Below are positions 1 through 8,957 of a DNA stretch of 64,000 nucleotides, piece by piece. Under the pieces are notes generated by a model. It searched no databases. It was not told the DNA's origin and saw nothing but the letters and a program-made list of their open reading frames with translations. Origin of the DNA: Segatella hominis (GTDB lineage: Bacteria; Bacteroidota; Bacteroidia; Bacteroidales; Bacteroidaceae); the NCBI RefSeq assembly GCF_019249725.2, contig NZ_CP137559.1, forward strand, positions 2,315,501 through 2,379,500, written 5' to 3'. The translations under genes were made by a program, and so were the position numbers. Every line of letters begins with the position of its first letter. The stretch's first letter is position 1.

Positions 1-759
1 CATCAAGACTACACTCTTCAACAGCGTATCAATTTCGTGGAGAATCCAGGATATCTGTATTATTCCAATGCTGGCACATTCATTCCTGGAACTTTGGAGA
101 ATGTTTTGAGGAACGAAGAGCCTCAGACGCATTTCCGTAATGAATGCCTGTGTAGGGCTATGGTAGATTTCAACATGATAGATACCGTAAGCCGTGGTAT
201 CAAGAAAATGTTCAATGAGCAATGGCGCAGACATTTTCCTATGCCAGACTATGAGATTGACCAAATCAAGAAAAAAGTCGTTGTCCGCATTTATGGCAAT
301 GAAATCAACAAACGATACACTGATTTGTTGAAGACCAATGACACCCTTTCACTTTGGGATTGCATCTCGCTTGATGCTGTACAAAAAGGCAGAACCATTC
401 ATGAAGATGTAGCACATGACTTGCTCAAACGTGGACTGATAGAAGGGGAGGCTCCGCATTACAGCATTTCTCTTAGCATTGCCAAGAACACTCACCAGCT
501 GCCTTCTTACACAAAAACAAAAGGACTGGATAAGGAGAAGTTGCGCCAAATGGTTCTACAATATCTCGGCAATGCAGGAGATGAAGGTGCCAAACGAGAT
601 AGTATATACGAATATCTGAAGGATGTACTACCAGCCAATAAGACGGAGGAACAACAACTTCGTTATGTTGGCAGACTATTAGTAGAATTGAATGAAGAAA
701 AACAGATAGACAGAATCGGGTTAAAGTGGATATTGAAAGACTACAATCGGTCGGTTTAA
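1..759 (+). CDS. AlbA_2-type ATP-binding protein, C-terminal part (5' end outside window)
   Basis: The frame is open from base 1 and reads HQDYTLQQRINFVENPGYL, followed by a GTG at 37, so the gene begins before the window. The 'HQDY...NPGYLYYSNAGTFIPG' segment matches the GHKL-like ATP-binding half of AlbA_2/COG2865 proteins (putative DNA-binding transcriptional regulators). A winged-helix-like tail (about the last 70 residues) ends at 759. The usual DNA-proximal AlbA_2 domain lies outside the window. Short TCCGACCG repeats follow the stop, as in relatives where similar repeats are translated as a linker. Homologous remnants lie at 58616-59122 and 59708-60160, and an intact relative at 46038-47573. 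The family is confident; the biological role is not. Confidence 0.8.
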   Translation, partial: HQDYTLQQRINFVENPGYLYYSNAGTFIPGTLENVLRNEEPQTHFRNECLCRAMVDFNMIDTVSRGIKKMFNEQWRRHFPMPDYEIDQIKKKVVVRIYGNEINKRYTDLLKTNDTLSLWDCISLDAVQKGRTIHEDVAHDLLKRGLIEGEAPHYSISLSIAKNTHQLPSYTKTKGLDKEKLRQMVLQYLGNAGDEGAKRDSIYEYLKDVLPANKTEEQQLRYVGRLLVELNEEKQIDRIGLKWILKDYNRSV

Positions 760-824
760 TCATAATCCGACCGAAAAATCCAAAATCCGACCGAAAATCC
801 GACCGTTTGAAGATATTCCGACCG
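746..824. repeat. Degenerate TCCGACCG repeat cluster
   Basis: TCCGACCG occurs at 766-773, 786-793, 798-805 and 817-824. The gene end carries the inverse complement (CGGTCGG near 748-754), so a hairpin can form across the stop codon. The repeats may be a former in-frame repeat linker of the AlbA_2 gene or serve as its transcription end. Confidence 0.6.
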
Positions 825-889
825 GAAACTACCCAATAGAACGCTATATCTAACACAGATATTCAATACAAACCCAAAGAATAGGAAAT

Positions 890-1036
890 ATGTTATTAGG
901 AAACAAGATAAGGTCTCTTAGAGACGAACAAGGAATATTGCAACGCCAAGTGGCTGCATATTTAGAAATAGTCCTTCTTTCTCAAGACAAAAAAAGCACA
1001 CAACCGAATCGTTTCCTTTTCAGTTGTGTGCTTTAA
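890..1036 (+). pseudogene. Truncated XRE-type HTH gene
   Basis: A 48-codon frame starts MLLGNKIRSLRDEQGILQRQ, the beginning of a Cro/C1-type HTH protein of the kind Bacteroidota often keep beside DNA methyltransferases. After 'VAAYLEI' the similarity stops, and the frame runs into the dnaK terminator hairpin at 993-1034. The second half of the HTH is therefore missing and the product is unlikely to bind DNA. I read it as a remnant joined to the dnaK 3' flank by deletion. It belongs with the accessory AlbA_2 gene just upstream. Confidence 0.55.
993..1034 (-). terminator. Rho-independent terminator of dnaK
   Basis: The stem AAAGCACACAAC (993-1004) pairs perfectly with GTTGTGTGCTTT (1023-1034). 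On the minus strand it is followed by a run of seven T. It lies about 75 nt downstream of the dnaK stop. Confidence 0.85.
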
Positions 1037-1109
1037 CTATATATTAACTTAACAACTCTCTTTTGAGAGAGAGGAGCATCAATGAGAGGCTCCTCATCGG
1101 CAGGAGATA

Positions 1110-3020
1110 TTACTTAACCTCCTCGAAGTCAGCGTCCTGAACATCCTGAGCGCCACCATTGCCGCCCTGTGCCTGCTGACCGCCCTGAGCACCCTGTGCA
1201 CCAGGACCAGCCTGCTGACCACCCTGATACATCTGCTGAGAAGCTGCCTGCATTACGGTGTTCAAGTTGTTGATGGCAGTATCGATAGCTGCAACATCAC
1301 CAGCCTTGTGAGCATCCTTCAACTGCTGCAATGCCTGCTCGATACCTGGCTTCTTGTCTGCAGGAATCTTATCACCGTTATCCTTCAAGAAGTTCTCGGT
1401 GGTGAAGATCATAGAGTCTGCCTGGTTCATCTTGTCAATCTTCTCGCGCTCAGCCTTATCAGCAGCAGCATTCTGCTCAGCCTCAGCCTTCATGCGGTTG
1501 ATCTCATCCTCGCTCAAGCCAGATGAAGCCTCGATGCGGATGCTCTGCTCCTTACCGGTAGCCTTATCCTTAGCAGATACGTTCAAGATACCGTTAGCAT
1601 CGATATCGAAGGTAACCTCAATCTGAGGAACACCACGACGAGCTGGAGCAATACCTGTCAAGTTGAACTGACCGATACTCTTGTTCTGAGCTGCCATTGG
1701 ACGCTCACCCTGCAATACGTGGATGGTAACCTCTGTCTGGTTATCAGCTGCAGTAGAGAACACCTCGCTCTTCTTGCAAGGGATAGTTGTATTAGCATCG
1801 ATGAGCTTAGTCATCACACCACCCATAGTCTCGATACCGAGAGTCAATGGAGTAACGTCGAGCAATACGATGTCGCCAACACCCTCTTCCTTATTCAAGA
1901 TGGCACCCTGGATAGCTGCACCAACTGCAACAACCTCATCAGGATTTACACCCTTAGAAGGCTCCTTGCCGAAGTAGTTCTTAACGAGTGTCTGAACGGC
2001 TGGGATACGGCTTGAACCACCAACCAAGATAACCTCATCGATATCTGATGTAGAGAGCTTAGCATCACGAATAGCATTCTGGCAAGGTACGAGACAAGCC
2101 TGAATCAAGTTGTGAGCCAACTGCTCGAACTGTGCACGAGTCAAAGTCTTAACCAAGTGCTTAGGCATACCGTCAACGGCTGTGATGTAAGGCAAGTTGA
2201 TTTCGGTAGATGTAGAGCTTGACAACTCAATCTTAGCCTTCTCAGCAGCTTCCTTCAAACGCTGCATAGCCATAGGGTCCTTGCGGAGATCTACGCCTTC
2301 CTCAGCCTTGAAGCCATCAGCCAACCAGTTGATGATTACCTGGTCGAAGTCATCACCACCGAGGTGAGTATCACCATTGGTAGAAAGAACCTCGAATACA
2401 CCGCCACCGAACTCCAAGATAGAGATATCGAATGTACCACCACCCAAGTCGAATACGGCGATCTTCATATCCTTGTTAGCCTTGTCAACACCATAAGCCA
2501 AAGCAGCAGCTGTAGGCTCATTGACAATACGCTGAACGTTCAAGCCTGCAATCTGACCAGCCTCCTTAGTAGCCTGACGCTGTGAGTCAGAGAAGTAAGC
2601 AGGAACTGTAATAACTGCATCTGTAACCTCCTGTCCGAGATAATCCTCAGCGGTCTTCTTCATCTTCTGAAGAACCATTGCAGAAATCTCCTGTGGAGTA
2701 TATTTGCGACCCTCGATTTCAACACGTGGATAACCACCCTCGTTTACTACTGTGTAAGGCATTGCCTCAGCCTCTTTCTGGCTCTGAGCGTATGTCTCAC
2801 CCATGAAACGCTTGATAGAATATACAGTGTTCTTAGGGTTTGTGATGGCCTGACGCTTAGCAGGATCACCTACCTTGCGATCACCATCCTTAACGAAACC
2901 TACTACTGATGGAGTAGTACGCTTACCTTCACTATTAGCGATTACAACTGGTTCGCTACCTTCGAAAACGGCAACACAACTGTTTGTGGTACCCAAGTCA
3001 ATTCCAATTACTTTTCCCAT
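1110..3020 (-). CDS. dnaK: Molecular chaperone DnaK (Hsp70)
   Basis: ATP-dependent cytoplasmic chaperone that, with DnaJ and GrpE, binds exposed hydrophobic segments of unfolded proteins. The 636-aa product has the normal family length. It starts with the phosphate-1 signature [14 protein letters not shown]. '[13 protein letters not shown]' (about 190-203) and '[14 protein letters not shown]' (about 330-345) are the other Hsp70 signatures. The substrate-binding domain follows from about 390, and the C-terminus is the usual Gly/Gln-rich tail ending in EEVK. dnaJ and grpE are not in the window. The gene stands alone with a long upstream region (3021-3350) and its own terminator. I found no convincing TAnnTTTG or CIRCE site. 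Confidence 0.98.
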   Translation of the reverse strand: MGKVIGIDLGTTNSCVAVFEGSEPVVIANSEGKRTTPSVVGFVKDGDRKVGDPAKRQAITNPKNTVYSIKRFMGETYAQSQKEAEAMPYTVVNEGGYPRVEIEGRKYTPQEISAMVLQKMKKTAEDYLGQEVTDAVITVPAYFSDSQRQATKEAGQIAGLNVQRIVNEPTAAALAYGVDKANKDMKIAVFDLGGGTFDISILEFGGGVFEVLSTNGDTHLGGDDFDQVIINWLADGFKAEEGVDLRKDPMAMQRLKEAAEKAKIELSSSTSTEINLPYITAVDGMPKHLVKTLTRAQFEQLAHNLIQACLVPCQNAIRDAKLSTSDIDEVILVGGSSRIPAVQTLVKNYFGKEPSKGVNPDEVVAVGAAIQGAILNKEEGVGDIVLLDVTPLTLGIETMGGVMTKLIDANTTIPCKKSEVFSTAADNQTEVTIHVLQGERPMAAQNKSIGQFNLTGIAPARRGVPQIEVTFDIDANGILNVSAKDKATGKEQSIRIEASSGLSEDEINRMKAEAEQNAAADKAEREKIDKMNQADSMIFTTENFLKDNGDKIPADKKPGIEQALQQLKDAHKAGDVAAIDTAINNLNTVMQAASQQMYQGGQQAGPGAQGAQGGQQAQGGNGGAQDVQDADFEEVK

Positions 3021-3277
3021 GATTATATCTTTTTTTATTTTTATCGTTATTAATAATGTTTATCATGTGAACGCTGTCTCAGGAAAGTCTGCCGAAGATA
3101 TGCATCTATCAGGAACTCTCCCCCGACGGTCACGCTAACATAGTTAACAAAGCGTGTGCCAAGGAAAAGACAGAAGGGCACAACTGACAAAAGAGCGAGA
3201 AATGTCAGATAAGAGCATAAAAGAAATGACAAGATGGCAGATTTCGTATGTCATAAGCGCATTTTTCCAGATAATTA

Positions 3278-3309
3278 CTTGGCATTATCAAGGATTATCT
3301 GTAATTTTG
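3278..3309 (+). promoter_or_regulatory. Predicted promoter of the 120-aa gene
   Basis: CTTG at 3278-3281, 20 nt, then TAATTTTG at 3302-3309, which fits the Bacteroidota TTTG/TAnnTTTG pattern. It lies 40 nt upstream of the ATG at 3351. The rest of 3021-3350, the dnaK/3351 divergent region, shows nothing else I can name. Confidence 0.55.
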
Positions 3310-3350
3310 CAGAGAATTATTCATAAGATTATTATAACATCAGTTTTTTA

Positions 3351-3713
3351 ATGGGAAGAAACAAATACTCCGCAGGAGAAATCAAGGAAATCGGCAAATT
3401 GCTCCGATTGAAAAACGCTGGTAACAGACTCCAGCAGAAGCAGATTCGCCATGACCTTCGTGTAGATTACGAATTTAATATATCCGACTTCAACGAACCA
3501 GGCAAGGCTTTCGGCGAAGAGAAACTTCAGGCTGCCATCAAGCGTGGTGCCATCCAGATTCTTGATGATGCTACTATCGAGGCGATGAAAGCCAAACGTG
3601 CCCGTGACAAGGCTCGCGACGAGGCTGAAAAACAGAAGGAAGCTGTTGCAAGCGGAGAGCAAACCGACTGGAAGGAAGCCATGAAAGAATGGAAGGAATA
3701 TTATGAAAGGTAA
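3351..3713 (+). CDS. Conserved small charged protein, function unknown
   Basis: 120 aa, no signal peptide, highly charged. The first 75 residues (MGRNKYSAGEIKEIGKLLRL onward) look like a compact helical domain. The C-terminal 45 residues are a Lys/Glu/Ala-rich helix. I do not recognise a named family; proteins of this look are common in Prevotella beside the cyclophilin that follows. A good promoter match lies just upstream (3278-3309), and the gene may be read through into the cyclophilin gene at 3850 across a simple-sequence stretch. The coding call rests on codon structure and the promoter. Confidence 0.75.
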   Translation: MGRNKYSAGEIKEIGKLLRLKNAGNRLQQKQIRHDLRVDYEFNISDFNEPGKAFGEEKLQAAIKRGAIQILDDATIEAMKAKRARDKARDEAEKQKEAVASGEQTDWKEAMKEWKEYYER

Positions 3714-3815
3714 AAAGGTAAAAAAGTAAAAAGGTAAAAAGGTAAAAAAAGGGCTGAATAACTGAAGACTGAAGGGCTGAAGGGATGAAGACTGAAGGAC
3801 TGAAGGTTATAAAGG
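3709..3815. repeat. Two adjacent simple-sequence arrays
   Basis: About five copies of GGTAAAAA (3709-3750) are followed by irregular copies of CTGAAGG/CTGAAGA (3759-3806). They fill the gap between the 120-aa gene and the cyclophilin gene. Such arrays are prone to slippage. Confidence 0.7.
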
Positions 3816-3849
3816 ACAAATTAAAGAACTATACTGATAATTAAATATT

Positions 3850-4596
3850 ATGGCAAAAGTATTGATTAAGACTTCTGAAGGCGATATCAAAGTACGCCTT
3901 TATGATGAGACCCCTCAACATCGCGACAACTTTATCAAGTTGGCTAAAGAGGGATATTTCGACGGCACTCTCTTCCATCGTGTCATCAAGGATTTCATGA
4001 TTCAGGGCGGTGATCCGGAGAGTAAGAATGCTCCTAAGGGCAAAATGTTAGGAACAGGTGGTCCTGACTACACGATTCCTGCAGAATTTGTTTATCCTCA
4101 ACTTTTCCATAAGCGTGGCGCACTGAGCGCTGCGAGATTGGGAGATGAGGTAAATCCTGAGCGCGAAAGCAGCGGAAGCCAGTTCTATATCGTATGGGGA
4201 AAAACCTACAAGATGAATGAACTCAAGCAGATGGAGAAACAGATGGGCATGCAGATGGAGCAAAACATATTCAACCAGCTTGCCAAAGAACACCACGATG
4301 AGATCATGAACTTCCGTCGCAACCGCGACCGCCAGGGATTGATGGAATTGCAGGATCAGCTGGTGGATGAAACCAAGAAACGCTGCAAGGAGGAAGGTTA
4401 CCCTAAATTTACCGATGAACAGGTGAAAACCTACACCGAGATGGGCGGTACTCCTTTCCTTGACAACCAATATACTGTATTCGGCGAAGTAGAAGAAGGT
4501 CTCGACGTCGTGGAGAAAATCCAGAATTGCGAGACGCTCAGAGGTGATCGTCCGAAAGAGGATATCAGCATGGTAGTTTCCCTTATCGAGGAATAA
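3850..4596 (+). CDS. Cyclophilin-type peptidyl-prolyl cis-trans isomerase
   Basis: Catalyses cis-trans isomerisation of X-Pro bonds during protein folding. Cyclophilin landmarks are present: 'NFIKLAKEGYFDGTLFHRVI' (about 27-46, with the catalytic FHR), 'FMIQGGDP' (about 49-56) and 'ESSGSQFYIVWGKT' (about 104-117). At 248 aa it is about 80 residues longer than minimal cyclophilins. The extra length is a charged helical insertion (about 119-195, MNELKQMEKQMGMQ onward) before the closing strands 'LDNQYTVFGEVEEGLDVVEKI'. No signal peptide is evident, so it is probably cytoplasmic. Insertions of this sort occur in Bacteroidota homologues. Confidence 0.93.
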   Translation: MAKVLIKTSEGDIKVRLYDETPQHRDNFIKLAKEGYFDGTLFHRVIKDFMIQGGDPESKNAPKGKMLGTGGPDYTIPAEFVYPQLFHKRGALSAARLGDEVNPERESSGSQFYIVWGKTYKMNELKQMEKQMGMQMEQNIFNQLAKEHHDEIMNFRRNRDRQGLMELQDQLVDETKKRCKEEGYPKFTDEQVKTYTEMGGTPFLDNQYTVFGEVEEGLDVVEKIQNCETLRGDRPKEDISMVVSLIEE

Positions 4597-4742
4597 TCCT
4601 AAAGAAATATTGGCAACAGAAAATATTGTCACTTTGTCTGTATCGGCAACTATTCATTCGTATTATATATAATAATGTACGTAACGAAGCAAGTTCGACA
4701 CGTAAGAAAACAAAATTAATAATAACTAACAAATCAGAAACA

Positions 4743-6059
4743 ATGATGACAAAAACCAACATGATGAAGAGTGTCATGATGCTCTTGGCGATAGCCGGTT
4801 CCAACTACAGCTATGCCCAGCAAGCAACTGTGGTAGTAAGCAACACAACTGCTGCCCAGCGAATGGAACTCGTAGAAGTAAGCATGGCTGATGTGAAAGC
4901 TAAGCTATCAAATGCAACTCCTGGCAAAGGACAGGCTTATGTGGTAAAGAATACCCGCGGACAGCAAATCGGTTCACAGATTACCCACGATGGTAAGTTG
5001 CTCATCGACGCCAGTGTGCGTCCTCATAGCGCAGCTACCTTCTATATCAGCATAGAGAAGCCATATCCTCAGAAAGTATGGACTACAGGCGCTCTCTATA
5101 AGATGAGAAAGGACGACCTGGCTTGGGAGAACGACCGATGCGCCTATCGTGTTTACGGACCAGCATTGCAGCGTTCTGGCGAGCGCTCTTTCGGCACTGA
5201 TGTTTGGGTAAAGAACACGCCTGATACGGTGGTAAACATCCGATACATCAAGAACCAGAAAGCCTGGGAAAACATGTGCAGAGTGGATGCAAAGAAAAAG
5301 GCAATAGAAAAGCAACTCAAAACAGAGAAAAATCCTACTAAGATTGCCAAACTCAAAGATCAGATTAAGGCTGTAGAAGCAGAAGGAAAAGAGGGTAATA
5401 TCCGCAACTCATTCCACCTCGACCAGGGCAACGGACTCGACCCATATCGCGTAGGTGCTACTTTGGGTCTCGGTGCACCAAGTCTTATGATTGGTAACGA
5501 ACAGATATTACCTTATTGCTATAAGGATTACAAGATCTTAGACAATGGTCCTCTCAGATTTACCGTTGAACTGACCTACAATCCTTCTACCGTGGGCGAT
5601 CAGAAGAACGTAGTAGAACACCGTATCATCTCTCTCGACAAGGGCAGCAACTTCAATAAGATGACAGTCTGGTATGATGGTCTCACCCACCCTACCGACT
5701 TTGCTACAGGTTTCCCTATCCATGAGGAAGATACCGAGACTAAAACTTTCGCAAAAGACTACGTAAGTTATGCAGACCCTACCGACAATATGGAAGGTAA
5801 CCAGTCTCAGGTATATGTAGGTGTACTCTTCCCTTATGGCATTGACAATACCTACTACCAGCTTTTCGATAAGAAGCACGACGGCGCTACCGGTCATGCG
5901 TTAGGCATCAAGACTGGCTTGAAGGACGGAGAAAAGTTCAGCTATTACTTCGGAGCTGCATGGAGCAAATATGATGTTCGCAGCTATACAGAATGGCAGA
6001 TTCGCATCAAGGATTATCTTGAAGCATTGAAAACTCCGCTAAAAGTTGAGATCAAGTAA
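4743..6059 (+). CDS. Secreted DUF4861 family protein
   Basis: The frame is open from 4626, but the tandem ATG at 4743/4746 is the better start. It gives MMTKTNMMKSVMMLLAIAGS, a clean signal peptide ending near SYAQQ, and a 438-aa product. The body (for example 'VWTTGALYKMRKDDLAWEND' and 'YGPALQRSGERSFGTDVWVK') is characteristic of DUF4861. Such proteins are found in Bacteroidota, often near polysaccharide-degradation genes; no biochemical role is assumed here. The product should be periplasmic or outer-membrane associated. A strong terminator follows at 6092-6137, so the gene ends its own unit. Confidence 0.85.
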   Translation: MMTKTNMMKSVMMLLAIAGSNYSYAQQATVVVSNTTAAQRMELVEVSMADVKAKLSNATPGKGQAYVVKNTRGQQIGSQITHDGKLLIDASVRPHSAATFYISIEKPYPQKVWTTGALYKMRKDDLAWENDRCAYRVYGPALQRSGERSFGTDVWVKNTPDTVVNIRYIKNQKAWENMCRVDAKKKAIEKQLKTEKNPTKIAKLKDQIKAVEAEGKEGNIRNSFHLDQGNGLDPYRVGATLGLGAPSLMIGNEQILPYCYKDYKILDNGPLRFTVELTYNPSTVGDQKNVVEHRIISLDKGSNFNKMTVWYDGLTHPTDFATGFPIHEEDTETKTFAKDYVSYADPTDNMEGNQSQVYVGVLFPYGIDNTYYQLFDKKHDGATGHALGIKTGLKDGEKFSYYFGAAWSKYDVRSYTEWQIRIKDYLEALKTPLKVEIK

Positions 6060-6091
6060 AAAGGAAACTTTAAAGCGAAAGAGATAAAACA

Positions 6092-6137
6092 TCCCCTTAG
6101 TGAAAGCCTGATTCAGGCTATCTCTAAGGGGATTTTT
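6092..6137 (+). terminator. Rho-independent terminator after the DUF4861 gene
   Basis: TCCCCTTAG (6092-6100) pairs with CTAAGGGGA (6124-6132). An inner hairpin AGCCTGATTCAGGCT lies in the loop, and TTTTT follows. Confidence 0.85.
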
Positions 6138-6200
6138 CTGCTATATAAATAATAGCAATATAATCATTACTATATAATATCTCAATAGATGAATGAGAAA

Positions 6201-6408
6201 TTACTTACTCATCTCAAAGCCTACACGTACGCCATCATAGTTCTTGGTGATATTGCCGATAGTGCCAAGTGTAGAATTACCGCTGAGAGCAGTCAATGTC
6301 TGAACCAAGGTAAGGAGTTTCTTGGATTCAAAGAGAAGGCTGACACCATTGGTTGTCTGGGTAGCATAGCCGGAAACGCTGAACAGGAGTCCCTTCATTG
6401 TGATGGCA
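6201..6408 (-). pseudogene. DUF4923 gene, 3' fragment separated by IS insertion
   Basis: The minus-strand frame reads AITMKGLLFSVSGYATQTTN and ends VRVGFEMSK at 6201. Joined through one copy of the 8-bp target duplication to the fragment at 7776-8463, the frame is continuous (...EKTHAI + TMKGLLF...). It restores a lipocalin-like DUF4923 protein of about 295 aa. The fragment has no start of its own except an internal ATG at 6398. An outward promoter in the IS (6504-6535) could transcribe it. Confidence 0.9.
6401..6408. repeat. Target-site duplication, left copy
   Basis: TGATGGCA directly abuts the left end of the IS256-type element. The right copy is at 7776-7783. Confidence 0.95.
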
Positions 6409-6459
6409 GGGGGTGTAAATTAAACTGTGTCAAGGCTTGTTCTTAACTTTCATTCCCAC

Positions 6460-6489
6460 TCCCTGCTGGGGGCATGCCCCCAGCAGGGA
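6460..6489. repeat. Perfect 30-bp palindrome inside the IS end
   Basis: The 15-nt arm TCCCTGCTGGGGGCA is followed directly by its exact complement, a GC-rich cruciform or hairpin in an AT-rich element. It sits between the transposase stop and the left inverted repeat. It probably ends transposase transcription or blocks read-through from outside. Confidence 0.85.
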
Positions 6490-6503
6490 AGCCTTTTCGG
6501 CTG

Positions 6504-6535
6504 CAAAGTTACATAATTTTAAATCTATCTCCAAA
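6504..6535 (-). promoter_or_regulatory. Predicted outward promoter at the IS left end
   Basis: On the minus strand TTTG (6532-6535), 20 nt, TAACTTTG (6504-6511) is a full consensus match overlapping the end of the transposase gene. It points out of the IS into the DUF4923 3' fragment. The palindrome at 6460-6489 would lie at the start of that transcript and may terminate it. Confidence 0.5.
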
Positions 6536-7714
6536 TTTTATTGCCAATTGTTGAGAAAGTTGTCCCCAATTTGCCAGTGGCATAGTCCATTTCTTACGGA
6601 TGTTGCGGTAAGCTAAGTACACAAGCTTCTCCAAAGAATTATCCGTAGGAAAGACCCCTTTAGTCTTTGTGACCTTTCTTACCTGTCTGTGATACCCCTC
6701 AACCGTATTGGTCGTATAAATGAGTTTACGGATGGCTGGAGTATATTGGAAATACTCTGTCAGACGTTCCCAATTGTCACGCCATGACTTGATGACAATT
6801 GGGTACATCTCTCCCCACTTAGACTCTAACAGGTCTAAATTAGCAGCAGCGGAGTCTTTGTTTACTGCACCATATACTGTTCTTAAATCCTTGATAAACT
6901 CCTTTTGATGCTTACTGCCAACATACTTGATAGAATTGCGTATCTGATGGACAATACAGAGCTGCACAGAACTCTCAGGAAATACGCTTTGGATGGCATC
7001 TGGGAAGCCTTTGAGACCATCAATACAACAAATCAAGATGTCTCGAACACCACGGTTCTGAAGATCCGTAAGAACTTCTAGCCAGAAGTTAGCTCCTTCA
7101 CTCTTAGACACATACATACCTAACAGTTCTTTTTGGCCTTCCTTGTTGATACCAAGAATGTTGTAAATGGCTCGTGTGACAGCTCTGCCATTCTCATCCT
7201 TTACCTTATAATGGATAGCATCAAGCCAGCAAATGGCATATACAGGATCGAGCATGCGAGACTTCCAGACGGTGATTTCGGGTAATACACGGTCTGTTAT
7301 AGAGCTGATAGTATCGGCTGATAGAGTTGTGTTGAACTCACGCTCAAAGTAGCTGCTGATGTCACGTGTGCTGGTGCCCATGGCGTACATCTCAATAATC
7401 TGGTCTGCCATGCCATTGGCAAGAATAGTCTCACGCTTCTTTACGGTCTCAGGTTGGAAAGTTCCGTCTCGGTCACGAGGAGTCTCTATAGTGACCTCAC
7501 CATATTTTGTTTGAACCTTCTTACTCATCTTACCATTACGACGGTTGCCGGAAGAGCGTTCCTCTTCACTTAAATGAGCGTCCATCTCACCTTCGAGAGC
7601 TGAGTTGAGAATACGCTCTAACAATGGAGCTAATGCTCCGTCCTTGCCAAATAAGGCTTCACCACTACGCAACTGCTGAGCTGCTTTCTTGTAATCAATT
7701 TCTAAGTTGTCCAT
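6509..7714 (-). CDS. IS256-family (mutator-type) transposase
   Basis: A 401-aa DDE transposase of the IS256/MULE class, the normal length. Candidate catalytic residues are in 'CWLDAIHYKV' (first Asp), 'CCIDGLKGF' (second Asp) and 'TNTVEGYHRQVRK' (Glu). The region around 'CIVHQIRNSIKYV' contains the C/H motif of the family. The frame is uninterrupted. It is read from the right IR side, and the stop lies 100 bp inside the left end. Confidence 0.97.
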   Translation of the reverse strand: MDNLEIDYKKAAQQLRSGEALFGKDGALAPLLERILNSALEGEMDAHLSEEERSSGNRRNGKMSKKVQTKYGEVTIETPRDRDGTFQPETVKKRETILANGMADQIIEMYAMGTSTRDISSYFEREFNTTLSADTISSITDRVLPEITVWKSRMLDPVYAICWLDAIHYKVKDENGRAVTRAIYNILGINKEGQKELLGMYVSKSEGANFWLEVLTDLQNRGVRDILICCIDGLKGFPDAIQSVFPESSVQLCIVHQIRNSIKYVGSKHQKEFIKDLRTVYGAVNKDSAAANLDLLESKWGEMYPIVIKSWRDNWERLTEYFQYTPAIRKLIYTTNTVEGYHRQVRKVTKTKGVFPTDNSLEKLVYLAYRNIRKKWTMPLANWGQLSQQLAIKFGDRFKIM

Positions 7715-7740
7715 AATATAAAAACTGTGTTAAACTACTT

Positions 7741-8463
7741 TTATTGTAGCTTGACACAGTTTAATTTACACTCTCTGATGGCATGTGTCTTCTCATCAAA
7801 AGTATAAGTACCTCTCCATGACTTGCCATCTATTTTTGACTCAAAACTTCCATCCGTATTAAACTTGAAGTAAGTGTTTGAGCCGGAGAAACCTGCTTTC
7901 TTGTAATAACCTTCCAACTGCTCCTCTATCTTATTAGCTGCAATTTCGCCGCCAGCTTTGGCAAGCAGATTCTCTGAAGTAAAAGCACAACCTGGCTTGC
8001 TGTATTTCCATGTATGAGCGCAAAGACTCTCTTTGCTGAAAGTACTAGAGCCGATTACATTGTTCAGAATTCCATTGATAATGGTTCCTGCAGTACTGCC
8101 TGTGCTACCAGATGTGCCTCCACCAAGCAATCCACCGAGGATACCGGCTATTGCTGAACCAGCTGAGGTAGAAGTAGCAGAAGTTGCTGTTGTAGGAGTT
8201 GTTGTTTCTGTTTTTGTTGCTGCAGAAGTACTGGTGGCAGAAGTTGCCGCAGTAGAAGTCTTAGTAGAAGACTTAGTTGAGCTTGTCTTCTTGCTTGTTG
8301 TTTTCTTGGTTGTCTTTTTTGTTGTCTTCTTTGTTGTCTTCTTTGTAGTTTTCTTAACAGGAGTACTGATTAACTCTGAAAGAGAGCACTCGCTGAGTTC
8401 ATTTGCCATACTGCCAGTAGTGCAAGCCAGCACCAAAGCAGTCAATAGAATTACTTTTTTCAT
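7741..8463 (-). pseudogene. DUF4923 gene, 5' fragment truncated by IS insertion
   Basis: Starts MKKVILLTALVLACTTGSMA (signal peptide). A Lys/Thr-rich low-complexity stretch (about 35-105, repeated KKTT then TSATSTSA) and a Gly-rich segment follow, then the folded domain 'LCAHTWKYSKPGCAFTSENL'. True sequence ends at 7776; the last 11 residues (RECKLNCVKLQ) are encoded by the IS. The missing end is at 6201-6408. The intact product would be a periplasmic or envelope protein of unknown function. The truncated product lacks the final strand region and is probably non-functional. Confidence 0.9.
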
Positions 8464-8762
8464 ACCTTTATTATTTTATATATACCTATATTCCTATGGA
8501 ATTCTTCATTTCCTTCTCTCTATTTATGCATGGAATTATCCCTGGAAGAAAACAATCTCTTTTAGAAGAAGAATCCATTTTCGACTGCAAAGTTCGCAAA
8601 AAAAAATGAAATTTCAGAAGGATTTCCCCATTTTCTCATAGTAATATCCCTATAAATACTACGAATCGTATGAATATAACATGAAAATTGGGATACAAAA
8701 GGCTTTCAAATTGACGTAAATCAAAAAATCAACTAAAAGCAGTGCATTTTAATAGGTTTTTC

Positions 8763-8793
8763 TTTCATTTTCTCTGAGAATGCTCTATCTTTG
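8763..8793 (+). promoter_or_regulatory. Predicted promoter of the 39-aa ORF
   Basis: TTTC (8763-8766), 19 nt, TATCTTTG (8786-8793). It lies 44 nt upstream of the ATG at 8838. Apart from this, 8464-8762 is AT-rich and shows nothing else. Confidence 0.55.
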
Positions 8794-8837
8794 CAACGTA
8801 TTCAAATCACAATAGGTTTATCAAAACACATTAGGTT

Positions 8838-8957
8838 ATGAACGATTGTTTAGTAAAGGTTAACGAAGAAAATCAGAATCAGGCAATCAGCAGATGCCAG
8901 AGCATTCTTCGTGATCGCCGCGAGGCTCTTGCCTCTAAGGCAAAAAGCAGAAATTAA
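8838..8957 (+). CDS. Possible 39-aa small protein
   Basis: The ATG frame reads MNDCLVKVNEENQNQAISRC and ends KAKSRN. It is charged and helical, with no signal peptide. A clear -7 box precedes it, and about 200 nt of hairpin-rich sequence ending in a strong terminator follows (9121-9163). I do not recognise a family. Alternatively the promoter and terminator could define a noncoding RNA of about 360 nt in which this frame is incidental. Confidence 0.45.
   Translation: MNDCLVKVNEENQNQAISRCQSILRDRREALASKAKSRN

Larger units (their letters stand above)
6409..7775 (-). mobile_element. Complete IS256-family insertion sequence, 1367 bp
   Basis: The ends are 26-bp inverted repeats (6409-6434 and 7750-7775) sharing GTGTAAATTAAACTGTGTC with two mismatches near the tips. 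Both are flanked by the direct repeat TGATGGCA, the 8-bp duplication expected for IS256 elements. It carries one intact transposase gene (6509-7714). Near the left end are a perfect 30-bp palindrome (6460-6489) and an outward promoter (6504-6535). Intact ends, gene and duplication indicate a recent insertion. Confidence 0.95.

Noticed and set aside
3021..3350. CIRCE heat-shock operator upstream of dnaK
   Set aside because: No TTAGCACTC-N9-GAGTGCTAA type repeat is present.
8033..8641. 202-aa plus-strand ORF rich in Val/Phe
   Set aside because: Reverse frame of the Lys/Thr repeat of the DUF4923 gene.
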